A DNA stretch of 64,000 bases. Source: Antennarius striatus. Lineage: Eukaryota; Chordata; Actinopteri; Lophiiformes; Antennariidae. Shown here piece after piece: positions 1-13,475 of the stretch. A program made the translations under genes and the position numbers. The DNA lies in the NCBI RefSeq assembly GCF_040054535.1, contig NC_090787.1, positions 18,094,001 to 18,158,000 on the forward strand, given 5' to 3'. Below the pieces are notes generated by a model. That model was given only the letters and a program-made list of their open reading frames with translations. It ran no database searches and was not told the origin of the DNA. Within the stretch, counting starts at the first letter, position 1, and every line of letters begins with the position of its first letter.

Positions 1-2684
1 ACCATCCATGTCACCATTGATGGCATTGAAATAGGTATGTCAGTGTAAACATCAGAACAGCTTGTCTATCCTCTGACATGTTTACTCCAGAGTGACCAGA
101 GGGTAACTCACTAACCCCACAAAATGACGTATCATAATATGGATACTATGCACTTAGTGTAATGGTTATTTTAAAAACTCAAAGACCTTAAGAACGGCAT
201 GGCAATCACTATCTTTGAAAATGTGCACAAGTGTTTTCTTTGCATTTAGATGCTGGTTTGGAGGTAGAAGTAAAAGACCCCCCCAAAGGCATGATACCTC
301 CTGGCACACAGATGGTCAAACCTAAGGCTGAACCTCAGCCTAGCAAGGTGGGTTTTTTTCTTTACTACAAACAAGCATTCAAACACATTTCTGAACCATA
401 TGCCCACCTGCAGTCACTCATTAAAAACAACTCAGGAGAAGCTATTAACAATTGGTTTTGTTTAAAATTAAATTCTTATTCTAAAAGCTGCATTAAGCAG
501 TATTGGGATTTGAACTGCAGGTAGAGGTGGTTGTTAATTTCGTGCTGAGAATGCACTGATTTTACACCTTTGTTCAGTTTATATTGTAAGCTGTGTCTCC
601 AGTGCAAGGTAATAGGACCCATGGAATGAAGTTAAAAATATGACATTTGGTGAGCTGAGAGATTTTTTCCCTGGGACAATGGAAGACTAAAGCTGGGCCA
701 CGTCCACACGATGCTGGTACTTTTTGAAAACGCAACTTTTTTGTTGCCTTTACGCGTTCCGTCCACACGACAACGCGGATATCCGGAACTAAAACGCATC
801 TTTTTGAAAATGCTGGCCAAGGTGGATTTCTTTGAAAACTCTGGGTCTGTGTTGTCGTGTGGACAGTGTATCCGCAACTTTTTTTTATCCGGGGGCGTGT
901 CCCTGCGAGGAAAACCGCTGCGACGTCATGCATGTGACCCATGTCTACATGTACAAAAGGAGCTAAAACCGGCTATTTTCTGATGTATAACAGCTCCACG
1001 TTGAAGATGCGTTGATAAACATGCTTTGCACTTAAATATTTGTTCGTCTGTTTATTTATGTGTCATAGAGTTTATATATTCATTCATTCATTCACGATCC
1101 TCGCCAAGGACGCCGACGCCAGTTCTTGGTCAGACCGGGACGCGCTGTCTGCTGGTGGGAGAACTCTGATGGAGGTCGTCCTCCAGGAGGAACGGTGTGA
1201 ATTTCCACACAACCCGGTGCTCTCTCCTGTTGTTCTCGGAGTTGTTCTGCTTATACACGTGTCGATAAATGCACTGATGCGTTTACGTGTGGACGGAGAT
1301 TTTTTTTAAAACACTGTTGTGTGGACTCAAATCGTTTTTCGATGCCGGGTAAAAAAACGTCCGGCATCGTGTGGACGGGGCCTAAGATGGGCTCTTGTTT
1401 CTAATCATCAGTAGACTGGAGGAAGGACTTTACCGTGGTGTTTTACTATGCCGAATATGCAAAAAAGAACTGCCTTTGAATGTTTCTCATAGCATCACAA
1501 AGGCATCACTAGATTCCTTTGAGTTTGTCATTGAGTCATTTTGGCACACAGTGGAGGTAATAAATCTCAAGCTGCACTCGTTATTTTTTTAAAATGTGTA
1601 TCAACAGAGTGATGGGAAATGACTTCAAATGGACCGTTACTCTGTGTGGTAAAATCTGCAATTGTTGCTTTGTTTCTGCATTCTCTAAATCCCAACTGAT
1701 TTAGAGAACGCAGGCAAGTGTTCCAGCTCTGGCGTTTCATTTGCACTAGCAAATGAAATGATCAGTAGTGTGACTGAGGCTGAGGTTTCTCTTATTTTTG
1801 AAGCAGCTTGTGGTACTTTGATTTTGTACTCCACAGTGGAGAAACAAGTAAACATGTGCGGTTTAAGCCAGAACTGAGTGTATTGCTTTGGAACAGGTTT
1901 TGAAAACAAAGTTCTGTAAGTTTCCTCTTGTTGCATATACAGGGAAGAAGGCTTCATGTGCGATCAAGTAGCAACTAGTCCTGCTTCTCTTTCTCCTCCT
2001 GCCCTTTGATCTGTTTTTCTTTCTGTTCTTTGCTGCTGCTCACAATCTCTGTCTCCCTTCTGCTTCTCTCAGGTCCGTAAATTTGTGTCCAAGGACAGTG
2101 CAGGCCTGCGTGTGCGTAGTCACCCCTCGCTACAGAGTGAACAAATAGGCACAGTGCACGTTAATGGCACTGTCACTTTCATTGATGAGGTAATTGAAAC
2201 TAGACTAGGCAAAATTATATTCAAGTTAGAAAATACTGTATAATTATACTATTTGCAATAATTTTGCATCTTCTTACAAAGCAGTTTGAGGCTCCAGGAA
2301 AGGTCTAATCACAATCATCATGCAATCGTCATTATCCAAAAGTTCAACTACAATTCAAAAAATTTGTTTATGTCCTACCTGCACCCTGCTGTAACCTTCA
2401 TTCGCTGTCTTGTAATTGGCTTTGAAACTTTCCTGCAGCCTCACACGTGTTGTGTGTGTGTGTGTGTGTCTGAGGGTGCAGCCAATCCTGTTTCCATAGT
2501 AACAGGATGGCATGGCGCCGCTCTGTTACCTGTTTTCCTGTAGATCCACAATGATGATGGTGTGTGGCTGAGGCTCAATGATGAAACAGTAAAGAAGTAT
2601 GTTCCCAGTATGAATGGGTACACTGAAGCCTGGTGCCTCTCTTTTAACCAGCACCTGGGTAGGAGCCTACTGGTCCCAGCTGAC
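1..2684 (+). CDS. mycbp2: mycbp2 exons: end of filamin repeat and first SH3-like repeat
   Basis: Exons 1-34, 250-347, 2073-2189 and 2544-2684. The first exon is cut by the window edge and encodes the end of a beta-sandwich strand ([10 protein letters not shown]), which fits the last strand of the MYCBP2 filamin repeat. The next exon is a charged, proline-rich linker. The third and fourth exons encode a segment running from [10 protein letters not shown] to [10 protein letters not shown], which reads like a bacterial-type SH3 repeat and resembles a second segment further on (5090-6453). Phases agree: the 34-nt exon leaves one base that completes an Asp codon at 250, and later exons are in phase 0. 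Domain naming is my inference from the pattern; gene identity is firm. Confidence 0.9.
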
Positions 2685-5600
2685 GTAAGTAGAAGGCCTA
2701 TGGAGCATTATGTTTGAGTTTAATAATGCAAGGACCTCCTGCGCTGTTCATTTGTGGGATTCCTCAAGAATTAATTGATGTTGTGAAACTATAATGGTCT
2801 TTAAAGAACTTTTGTGTTTGGCACTCTCTCCTCTAATGTACTTGAGGCATGGTAAACTGAGAACATCATCAGAGTGTAACTGCTGGGCTGTTCTCCTGCA
2901 TGAAATGTCTATTTAAACACAACTGAGTATGAAACACTGCAAAAGGAACAGCAGCTGGGAGCATGCATGCATTAACTCATGTTTAATGGCCTCAAGTTCA
3001 CCATCACGTGATCATCAGATGTTCAGCCAGGAGCCACACTTGTAAATGCTCACCGACCACGGTATTACATGTAGTGCCTGAGTGCAAAAGAAGTGAAATC
3101 CAATGCAGGAATGGAAAATGAACAAAAGCAGTAAAGAAGCAATGTCATCCAGTGTTCAAGTTGGTTAGTCTGTGCTGTTGCCATCAGCTCTCATTCACAC
3201 TTCATTAACACTCACACACCACAGCATGTAACGGTAACATTTTGCTCCATGCCAGAAAAACCACCATAACGCTTAGATATAACTCAAGACATTAATATTG
3301 CAGTCACAAAAAAAGTTTCTAAACAAGCAGATAAGAGGTGGTTTCCTGTCATGAAGCAATCACTGCTTCACAGAACGTTTCGTTGGGACATTGTAGCTCT
3401 ATTGCTCTACAATTCCACCTTTGCATTGGTCTGCTTTAGCTGCCAGGATGCTTCAGTAGGAGGTCTCTGTCAAAACAGCATGACATACCACATCATCAAA
3501 GTGGGGAATTTTTTTGGAAGTTTTTCCTTGAATAGAAAACGGATTTGGAAAAAAAAAAGGTCTCAGCATTGGAGTGTCTTTCAGTTCTATTTCTACCCCT
3601 GAAACCTGCTTTATTTTGTTTTTTTTTTTTTTTTGATGCTACACTTCAAGTGTTTAAATTTTTTACAGGCTTTGCCCGTATTTGTGGTTCCACATGGCCC
3701 CTTTCATAACAGTGCTCCAAGATTTCACTAGCTGATCTTTCTGACAGGCCTCGCCTCCTCTCCTTCTCAAATATTCTCTGATGCTGGAAATTCCAAGGAG
3801 CTCAGCTGAAATATATTGTTGTTCTTCCAAAAAAATACGTGAGCGTCTTCCCCCATTCTGTTTTCTCTCCTCTCTTCAGTCGTTTACTGTTTCTTGACTC
3901 TCACAATCTGTTGCTCAGAATGTCTTTAACGCTAGCCAAGGAGTCAGGGATATCGGCTTTTTGTCGTGGACTCCTTTAACTATATTCCCACCACAGGTGA
4001 GTAGTCTGAGGGATAAATCGTTTCACTGCCCCCATAGCTTATCATTTATCTGTTACTCATTCTCTTGAACCCCTTGTGACTTTGTAGTTTTTCCAGAATG
4101 TCATACTTCAAGCCAGCAATAAGACGTGAATATACGGTTGCATGGTTTAGTTTGATTTTGACAACAGACATACAGTCGGTGTGTCAGCGGCTACTGTCCC
4201 ATAGATTCTATGATCACATTCTGATGTTTTACTGTCTTACTACTCAAACGTGTGTGTTGCATGGGGTTGAAGATACAAATGCCCCGCCTGTTGCATGAGG
4301 TTTTGTCTCTGAGGCGTGTGATATATACTGTATTTAAATAGTCCTGTATCCTCATGTGTGATAGCATGCATCCCTTCACACTGTATTGAAACACCTGACT
4401 GTTGTCTATTGGTCATTAAGCTGCATAACTACAATGTCAAATGGATGTTGATTCATGTTTTATTCATTAGGAATACTTCAGTGAAACTTTTCAAATGTAT
4501 TTATACTCCGTGCATTTCCAATCTGGACAGATAGTCTTTGAAAGTCACTTACTGCTTCTGATGGAGAATCAGACATTAACAGAATGACTGGGAACAGGGG
4601 AGCCAGCCGGACTGGAAAGTAATCCTTTTTCACAGCACCAGTGATGATTCTTATCGTATTTGTCTAAATAAAACTATGATTTACATCTTATTTAACTTTA
4701 AAATTAATTTTCACCAAAACGCCCAACTGTCAAGCATTTAAAGAACTCCCTGTACATGTCTGCCACCTTTAGATACTTGCTCAATATGCCTAGTGAACTA
4801 TAGACCACCTCTGACAAAGGCCCAGTCTTTCCTGTGAAATGAAGATTAATCAGAAGCAAACCCTATTTTACAACAAGCCCCCAAACAGGGCTAAGTACAA
4901 CTCCTCTCTAAACATTTTCAGGACTTTCTAGTTGGCTAAACCTCAATTTGGTCTCCAAATTACGATAGCCTGTTTGTTCTTTTGTTTGAATGCTGCTGCA
5001 ACGTGAATTTCCCAGTTTGGGATCATTGAAGTATATCAAATTTAATCTTATTGTTATTTGAATCTAATCCACAATTGTACCTGTTGCAGGAGGTCAGGGG
5101 CCAATCGGAGGAGAACACAAAGGAGGTGAGCAGCTGCCCTTCCCGTGAGGCTCCTATTCTGGTGCAGAACAGGGCAGGGCAGGGCGGCGGCCCGGGGCTT
5201 TATAAGGTAGTGAAGACCGGCCCCTCTGGTCACAACATCAGAAGCTGCCCAAACCTTAGGGGTATCCCCATTGGAATGTTAGTACTTGGCAACAAAGTCA
5301 AGGCCATAGGCGAGGTACGCACTCACCCCAAATAATGACATGTGTTTTCTGTGGCAGGGTTCCAGTAACTTAAGTTCAAGTCTTGTAATAGCTAATGAAA
5401 GTATATTCTGGCCTTATTTTTCACAAATGAAAGTTCCCTCTTTTTTCCCCAAACTGAACTGATTGTGAATGTAATGGATGTAATGCCTCTTTCTAATGGG
5501 AATACATCACGTTCTTCAGGGTGTGGGTGTGTGTTCTTTATCTTTCCACTCAATGAGGTATCAACTCCTGTGGCTGCAACATTCTTGCACGCTTCCTTCC

Positions 5601-8600
5601 TAAATTCAGCTTCAAAAACCTACTACAGTTCCAGGGTGTCGTATTCTGCTGCTTCAAGGCTTCTCAGTGGAAATCTGGTCACACGTTGCTGAGCTTTTCT
5701 TTGACTTGTCTGTATCTTTCTTGCATTTTCAATAATTTCACACTTTAAACTGTCTTAACTCTCTTGGGCGTGTGGATAAGTGGAGCCTCCCCTTTTTGGA
5801 TATGACCTGTCATTGGTAGCTGTGGTGTGTCATGCTGTTCAATAGTTTCCTCTCTGAGCCTGTACTGGAATGACTGTCTGGATCTGACAGGTGCAGCCTG
5901 CAAATACTAATACTTCCATCTATGTCTGTTTTCCAAAATTATAATATTTCAGGGAAATGAGGAAAAACAACCTCATGCATTTACCTTTCAATAAGCTACT
6001 TCTTTGTTATAGTAAGTTTTATTTTGTTTTAGTTACATCAGTTTTGTCCTACAGTGTCTGCTGATGCTCAAAATCAAACGTGTGTGATCTCTTGCTGTTT
6101 ATTTTTTATATGTCAATCACATGAATTGAATGTTTGCATGTTATTGATTTACTATGGTAGAATTTGTGTCATGGTTTTGTCTTCACATAAATAATGAACT
6201 GGGGGCTGATATGAAAAGGTTGAGACTGGTTTTCCTAGTTAACCGTCCAAAGGTGGAGTGTATGTGAGACTAAGTGCTCTTTGTGTGTGAGTACAGATAA
6301 AGAGTGTTGTGTGTCATTAGGTGGTCAACTCAGAGGGGACCTGGGTACAGCTGGATAAGAACAGTGTAGTCGAGTTCTGCGAGAGTGATGAGGGGGAGGC
6401 CTGGTCGCTGGCCAGAGACCGCGGTGGAAATCAGTACCTTCGTCATGATGATGGTAAGACGCGTTAAATGAAGAGACCTTGGGAACATCTGAGGTGATAC
6501 TTTATAGGATAACATTTAATTTCTTCTCAGAACAAGTGCTGCTGGAACATGGCGCTCAGACCCCACCGCCCAGCCCGTTCTCTGTGCAGGCCTTCAACAA
6601 AGCTGCAGCATCCAATGTAGCTCAGGGGTTTGACTACGGCATCTCTAACAACAAAGGTTAGATCAGTTCAAGTTGGCTTCACTGCTGACATATGCTGAAT
6701 CAGCAAATTATTATTCAAAGAGGTTTTTGATTACTCACCGTTTTGAGAAAAAATGACTGCTGTATGTCTCCACTCTGACCTTTCCCTGGTTTATTTTGAA
6801 CATTGTCATCTCCATGCTTTGAAATCGGACTCTCATCATTTAACTTTAAACATATGATTTTAGATTTGGTGGTATTTCCAATGCAACATGCTTCAGTCAA
6901 CCTCTTTGGAATTGCAGATTCTGTCATCTGCTTTCATTTGTGCATGCTTTCCCTACAGTCTACTGTTGTTGTTTCATGCCTAACATCTCTGCAGTGTCAG
7001 TCAGTGTGCATCGTGCAACTGATTCGCTTTCATTCACCGTTCATAGCTGTGGCATAACCCTTAATTAAAGTCTCTTAAGAAATATCATTTGAACAGTCGG
7101 TGTTTTGGTTGAATATTGAACATTTCACTTTAATTAACTAATTGAAATTTACCCACATCACAAAATTCATTGCGTTGCGCGTTATGCTGAGGCCGTGTGA
7201 GACCTTGGTAGGTCTCTATAGTCTTTGCTCCAGTCTATATTATGATGAAGATACACCAGTAACATGAACTGTAATATTAAGCCTGCTGGATGACTGCTAA
7301 TGTTTCTGACAAGACAATTGTTTTAATTTTTCTTGTAACACAGACTAAACCTGTTGCTCTGAATGACCTCACACATGTTCACACACAACATGACCAGTTG
7401 TGTTCTGCTGGTCTGTGGACAGTTCTTTCATTAGACGTGCTGCTACATTGTTAGCGTGCTATTGACAAACATAATTTTATTTGAGGGATAGATTCAGCCC
7501 ACATTTGAATAATTTAATGGAAAAGTTTGGCTCAGTGGATAACCCTCTATGTAATGGATCCAACAGGCTGTTAGACAGTATTAGAAAAATATCCCCGTCC
7601 ACCTGATCAGCTTTAAATGCCAGTTGCTCCTTGAGCAGCTTGACTGACATGCTTCCAGTCAACAGCCATTGTGTTTAATTTCCTAACATAAAAATTGTTA
7701 CCTTCAAGGTCTCTTAAGGGCCGTCCAATGTCACACATCTGTTGCACTGAGGAAGTCGACTCCATGACTTAAGTTATCACACAATGACCTTTACCCTCTC
7801 TGAAAACCTCAAACTGTAGCATAAGCTGTAGTTTCTCCCCATCCTCTGTCTCCATGTTTGCAGGTGACCGACTGAGTGCCATACTGAATTCCATTCAGTC
7901 TGGGCCTTTCCTCCCAGCAACTCCCTCCTCCGTATTTGAGCAAGCCGCCCAACCTCCCTCCTCCTCCTCATCCTCCTCCTCCTCCTCTTCCTCACTTGTC
8001 CACAGCCCATTTGTGTTCGGAAAATCCCCCTCCCAACTGTCTCAGCCACAACCACAGCTTCTGAGTAAGTCTGTCTTGCTTTCTGACAGTGCTTGCTTGT
8101 ATCAGTGTTGAGCCTCTTCCTCCTCGCTTTGTTTTTCTGATCTGTTCTTTATTGATTCTCTTGGGTGTGTGGGAAACTTAGGAGTGATGTGACACAATAC
8201 AGTGTAGCTAAGTTGTACCAGATGTACAACTTGCCAAGATATCCTAAACAAGGCATCTCGTCTGGAATTTAGCAACTCAGTTTTGGTTCTAAAACAGATT
8301 CAGTAAGAACAACCAGGGATATGCAGTGTCAGGTTTTTTCAGTAGTACTTAAAAAAGATTTTAAACCTAAATACCGGACCTGAAGTCTTGTTGAGTGGAA
8401 CGTTTTTGCTGAGTTGCTTATGTGTCTGCTTGTTAAGTCAGATTTTCTTTTCATCTTCCTTGCTGCTTTAACTTTACCTCTCTATCATTAATCCTTCACA
8501 ACAACTCCTTTCATCTTCAGCTTCACCTCAGCTCAGTGCTTCACTCCATCATGTAAAACAGAAGTAAATGGTTGTGACTGTTTTCACTCATGGAAACTAC

Positions 8601-11600
8601 CTGGAGAATTCTACCTATTCAACTATTACATATGACAAAAGTTTCTACTTATCACTGGATAAGACAAATATATACCATGCATAGGAGGTTATCACAGGAC
8701 ACTATCCATCTGTTTTCTGCAGCGTTTCAGTTTGTGAAGTTCTCTCTCATCCTGACAGTCACTGCTCTTTCTCTCCTCTTCTTCTCTTTTTTTTTAATTA
8801 TTGCATTTCAACATTTGGCATGCTTTGTGTGAAGGCTTTCCTTCTACGTGTTAACCTACAGCAGGTCTGACAAAAAAATTTCAAACTGATATTTTTTCCA
8901 ATGTGGTTAAGCAGAACTTAAAAAATAATTTTATATTTAAGTCAAATCCACATTTAATAACAGTATTTATATCGTCATGTTGCAAATAATTCACAAAATC
9001 AGTCCAGGGGTTGGAATTTGCATTTCTTATTTGTAATGAATCAATAAATCCATTTGTTTTGTTGTTGTCTGTGCTATGGTGATGTTATCAGGGCCACCAG
9101 CATGCTAGGTGTTATATAGCGTACAGTGTCAGATAATCCCACAAGAGGAAGCTTCACAGAATGCTGTATGTATGAAATGAAATGTTTTTAGCTATTTTCA
9201 CTTTTACGAACTGGTAAGCCATCCGATCCGAATGATTTCTATTTTCTTAACTATCCTGAATGTGTGTGTTGTAGCGAATTGTACTTTAGCGTTCTGACAG
9301 ATTTGCAGTCCTGTTATTTTTTTTTTTTAAAGCAAATTGTTTGGAACGTGTAAGTTTGTACGTGAGAGTTTTAATGAAACCTGGCTGAAATGCCAGCTTT
9401 TTTTTGAAGTGTCTGCATAAATGTTTGGATAAATTCATAGTTTTGCTCTCATTTTAGCATATCGGTCACTAGTACCCCTCACAATCGCTCTGGATCACTT
9501 AGATTTAATTCATTTTCGTTTGGAACTTGAATAGAGATATACAGTATGAATATACTTTGGAGGTTTGCTGTTTTAAAACAATGCTGTTTTACATTTTCTT
9601 GTCTCCTTTACAATATAATTGATTTGTCATGAAACCCAAATTCGTAAGTTTTTAATTGGTCTTATTTTGTCATCTTCAAAATTCCCATTGACTGATTGAT
9701 ACAGATCAAAACAGGCTACCCCTCTGTAAACTTGGAGGAGACAAATATAATGAGGAGAAAAAAATTCTGAATATCATGCACAGCTCCTCTAGAACTGACA
9801 TTTCTTTCTTTCAAGTTTATTTAGTCATTTTCTCTACCTCTGTTTGTCCATGTTTTGTCCATCACTCTAACATTGTCCATTTTCCAGTTTTTGACTTCAG
9901 GCCATTGCATCTTGATGCTTTCTGTCTTTCTCTCTGTGGTGCCCCTTTGCATTTCATGCCTTGCTCGTTTACCTGCTCCACTATTTTCCGCTGTAGATGG
10001 TTCATCTCGCAACCTTGCTTCTCGTGAGCGTGTGCACAAAAGCAGTGTGTCCGTGGCTGGGCATGGCACTGCTCTCTCATCTGTTGCTCTCAGGCTAAAG
10101 GGTGCGTAATCCCATCATACATGCCTTCCTCAGACTGAAAAGAGGGCAGGTAGGAGTTAAAGTCTCGGTGTCTTCAGTGATGAACAGAGTGTTTGTCTGT
10201 TAATCCGAAAAAAAAAAAAATTGGGGGGCATCATGTCTTACTGCCACTCTTATTTATTGTGTCGTTAAAGTGGGACATGGCCAATCACAACATAAATATC
10301 TATTAATAAATTGATTTCCATGTTTTTTTTTGGGTTAAACAAACAACCATTAAACCAATAACTTAGCTTCCACTACAGCTAGAACCAGTATTAGTGGAGA
10401 GGTCAGACCTAAGCTGGAATTTGACGTGGTCCACAGGCTGAATTTATTCATATTCTGCAGCAATAGGAACACCCAAAGTACTTTTTAGAAAATATAGTAT
10501 ACCATTTTTGTCATTTGCTTTGAGATCTTCAATTCTTCACCTTTTAGACTTATCTTTCTTTCATCCATTCACCATATTTTTAACATTACCTTTGTTTTTC
10601 TCTTTTTGTGGTTTTTGTCTTGTGGTAAACAGTTCTACTGATACCAATGATTTAGTCTTCCATTATATTCTGACTCTGTTAATGTTTAGGTGAGCGAGGA
10701 AACCTGATGCCCAATGCCCACCCCATGTCCCCAGCCTCCAAACACCGCCAGGAGAATCGCTTGCCCAAACACGAGAGTCGAGGAATCCGCTCATCTGAAC
10801 AGAGCCGGACTAAGACAGGAGACGGAGGACTATCAGCCAGCGAAGCTCTTATTCTCCGATCAGACACTGCCAAACTGAGGTCTGACTCTCACAGCCGCTC
10901 CCACTCGCCCAATCACAACACGCTACAGGCCCTGAAAGCAGATGGGAGAACCCCAGGACTTCGGGCTGACTCTCCAAACCCTGGGTCGCGCTCCTCCTCT
11001 CCGAAACAGAAAGGCGTATCCTCTTCGGGCAGATCGAGTCCCTCAAGCACTTCCTCCCAGCACTCCTCTACAACCTACCATGACAAGAACCTTCCACCTA
11101 AAGTTAGCCCTTCTTCAAAAGCTCGATTGGATCCCCCCAGAGAACGGTCCAAATCAGATTCGTACACTCTGGACCCGGACACTCTGAGGAAGAAGAAGGT
11201 TCCATTTACAGAGCCCCTGAGGGGCAGGTCTACATCTCCCAAACCTAAACTGTCTCCTAAAGATCCAAACAAAGGAATGATCAGCAATGCTGAGAACCGC
11301 ATTCCTTCCCCACATGTAACCCAAGAAAATCTCCACAGCGAAGTTGTAGAGGTCTGTACATCTAGTGCTCTCCTTTCCAACGAGGACACCAATGATGAGA
11401 ATGTGGAGGTCCGTAATCTTGAGGAAGGATCATGCAAGGTTCATTTTAGCATTGGTAAAGCGCCTGTCAAAGAGGAACTAGAGAGTCGCTCTTCACCAAA
11501 AGTCAGCCGCAAAACCTCCAGTAGACACACACGCCCTAAGAAAGACAAATCTGGGCCTCTTTTCAAAGGTGAGAATACATCACGGGTCACAGAACCTGCC

Positions 11601-13421
11601 AAACAGGCCATGTCACCCTCTGTGGCTGAATGTGCAAGAGCAGTCTTCGCAGCATTCCTGTGGCATGAAGGGATTGTCCACGATGCCATGGCCTGCTCCT
11701 CCTTCCTGAAGTTCAACCCGGATTTAACCAAAGAACACGCCCCAATCCGCAGCTCCCTGGGAGGACAGGGTGCTGAGGAGAAGGAGAGCAAGTTAAAGAA
11801 CCGCCACTCCTTAGAGATTTCATCTGCACTCAACATGTTTAATATTGCTCCACACGGGCCGGACATCTCCAAAATGGGAAGCATCAACAAAAATAAAGTG
11901 CTCTCCATGCTGAAAGAACCTCCACTCCCAGAGAAGTGTGAAGATGGTAAAGGAGATGCCATTTCCTACGAGACGACTTCTCATGCCTGTTTGAGAGCGA
12001 AGTCGATCTTGCCATTAACATTACAACACCTTGTGGCCTTCTGGGAGGACATCTCTATGGCCACCATCAAGGCAGCCACTCAGAACATGATTTTCCCTAG
12101 CCCAGGGTCCAGTGCTATTCTGAAAAAGAAAGAACATGAGAAAGACAGTAAAAAGGCAAAGAAGGAGAAGAAGAAGAGGGAGAAGGCAGAAGTGCGTCCG
12201 AGAGGGAACCTGTTTGGAGAGATGGCACAACTTGCGATGGGTGGACCAGAAAAAGACACCATCTGTGAGCTGTGTGGGGAATCTCATCCATACCCTGTCA
12301 CCTACCATATGAGACAAGCTCACCCAGGTATGAGTTCATGAGGTTGTTGCTAAGTGTTTCTGTGTGTTGACAATCCTTTGAAGTGGAGAGAGCTTCCCAG
12401 AATGTACTTTTGCTCTTCAGCGCCTTGTTATTTCTTTGGAAGGTTGTGGTCGCTATGCTGGAGGTCAAGGCTACAACAGCATTGGTCATTTCTGTGGTGG
12501 TTGGGCTGGGAACTGTGGAGATGGAGGTATTGGAGGCAGCACCTGGTACCTGGTGTGTGATCGCTGTCGGGAAAAATACCTGCGAGAGAAACAGACAGCC
12601 GCCAGGGAGAAGGTGGTCCACGATTGCAGTTTAACTTGTGAAGCAGCTTTCTGCATGATGAATTCATTTAGTTGAATCCAACTCAATCTCATATTTTTTG
12701 TCAGGTGAAACAATCCAGGAAAAAACCTCTCCAGGTGAAGACTCCGAGAGCGCTGCCCACCATGGAGGCCCACCAGGTGATCCGTGCCAACGCCTTGTTC
12801 TTGCTCTCGCTCAGTAGCGCTGCTGAGCCCAGCATGCTATGCCACCACCCTCCCCGGCCTCTGCACTCCCAGCTTCCTAGCCTCAAAGAGGGGGTGTCAG
12901 ATGAACTCCCCAACAAAATGGGCTGCCTCTATCTTCAGACACTAGCGAGGTAGCTAACATTTTCCCTTTCATAGATAACACATACGGTAATGTGCTTCTG
13001 TTGTGATTTTACCGTCTACTTCCTTTTTACCCCTCAGGCAACACACTGAAAACTTTGGTGGTTACCAGGATGATAACCTCTTCCAGGACGAGATGAGATA
13101 TTTGCGCTCAACATCTGTCCCTGCGCCCTATATTTCAGTCACCCCCGATGCCTGCCCCAATGTATTTGAGGAACCAGAGAGCAACATGAAATCAATGCCC
13201 CCCAGGTACCCCTCTGTACCTCATCAACATGCAATCAAAGACAGCTTTTTTCTCAAACACCACATTCTGCATGATATACATGTGACAGATCAGGTTGCCA
13301 TTATATTTTCAATAAATTATTTTTTAGTTTAAGCTATTAAGTTATTAAGTTAGTTTGTTTGTTCACTAATTTCCCTGCGGGGATGAAAATCAGTACATGT
13401 ATATATATACAGCATATATAC

Positions 13422-13475
<54 letters not shown>

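Noticed and set aside
8521..8580. Candidate mycbp2 exon after CTTCAG at 8520
   Set aside because: In the required phase it meets a stop after 15 codons. The exon at 9997-10101 keeps the frame and continues the family sequence.
11441..11962. 173-codon minus-strand frame under the large mycbp2 exon
   Set aside because: Antisense shadow of a conserved coding exon.
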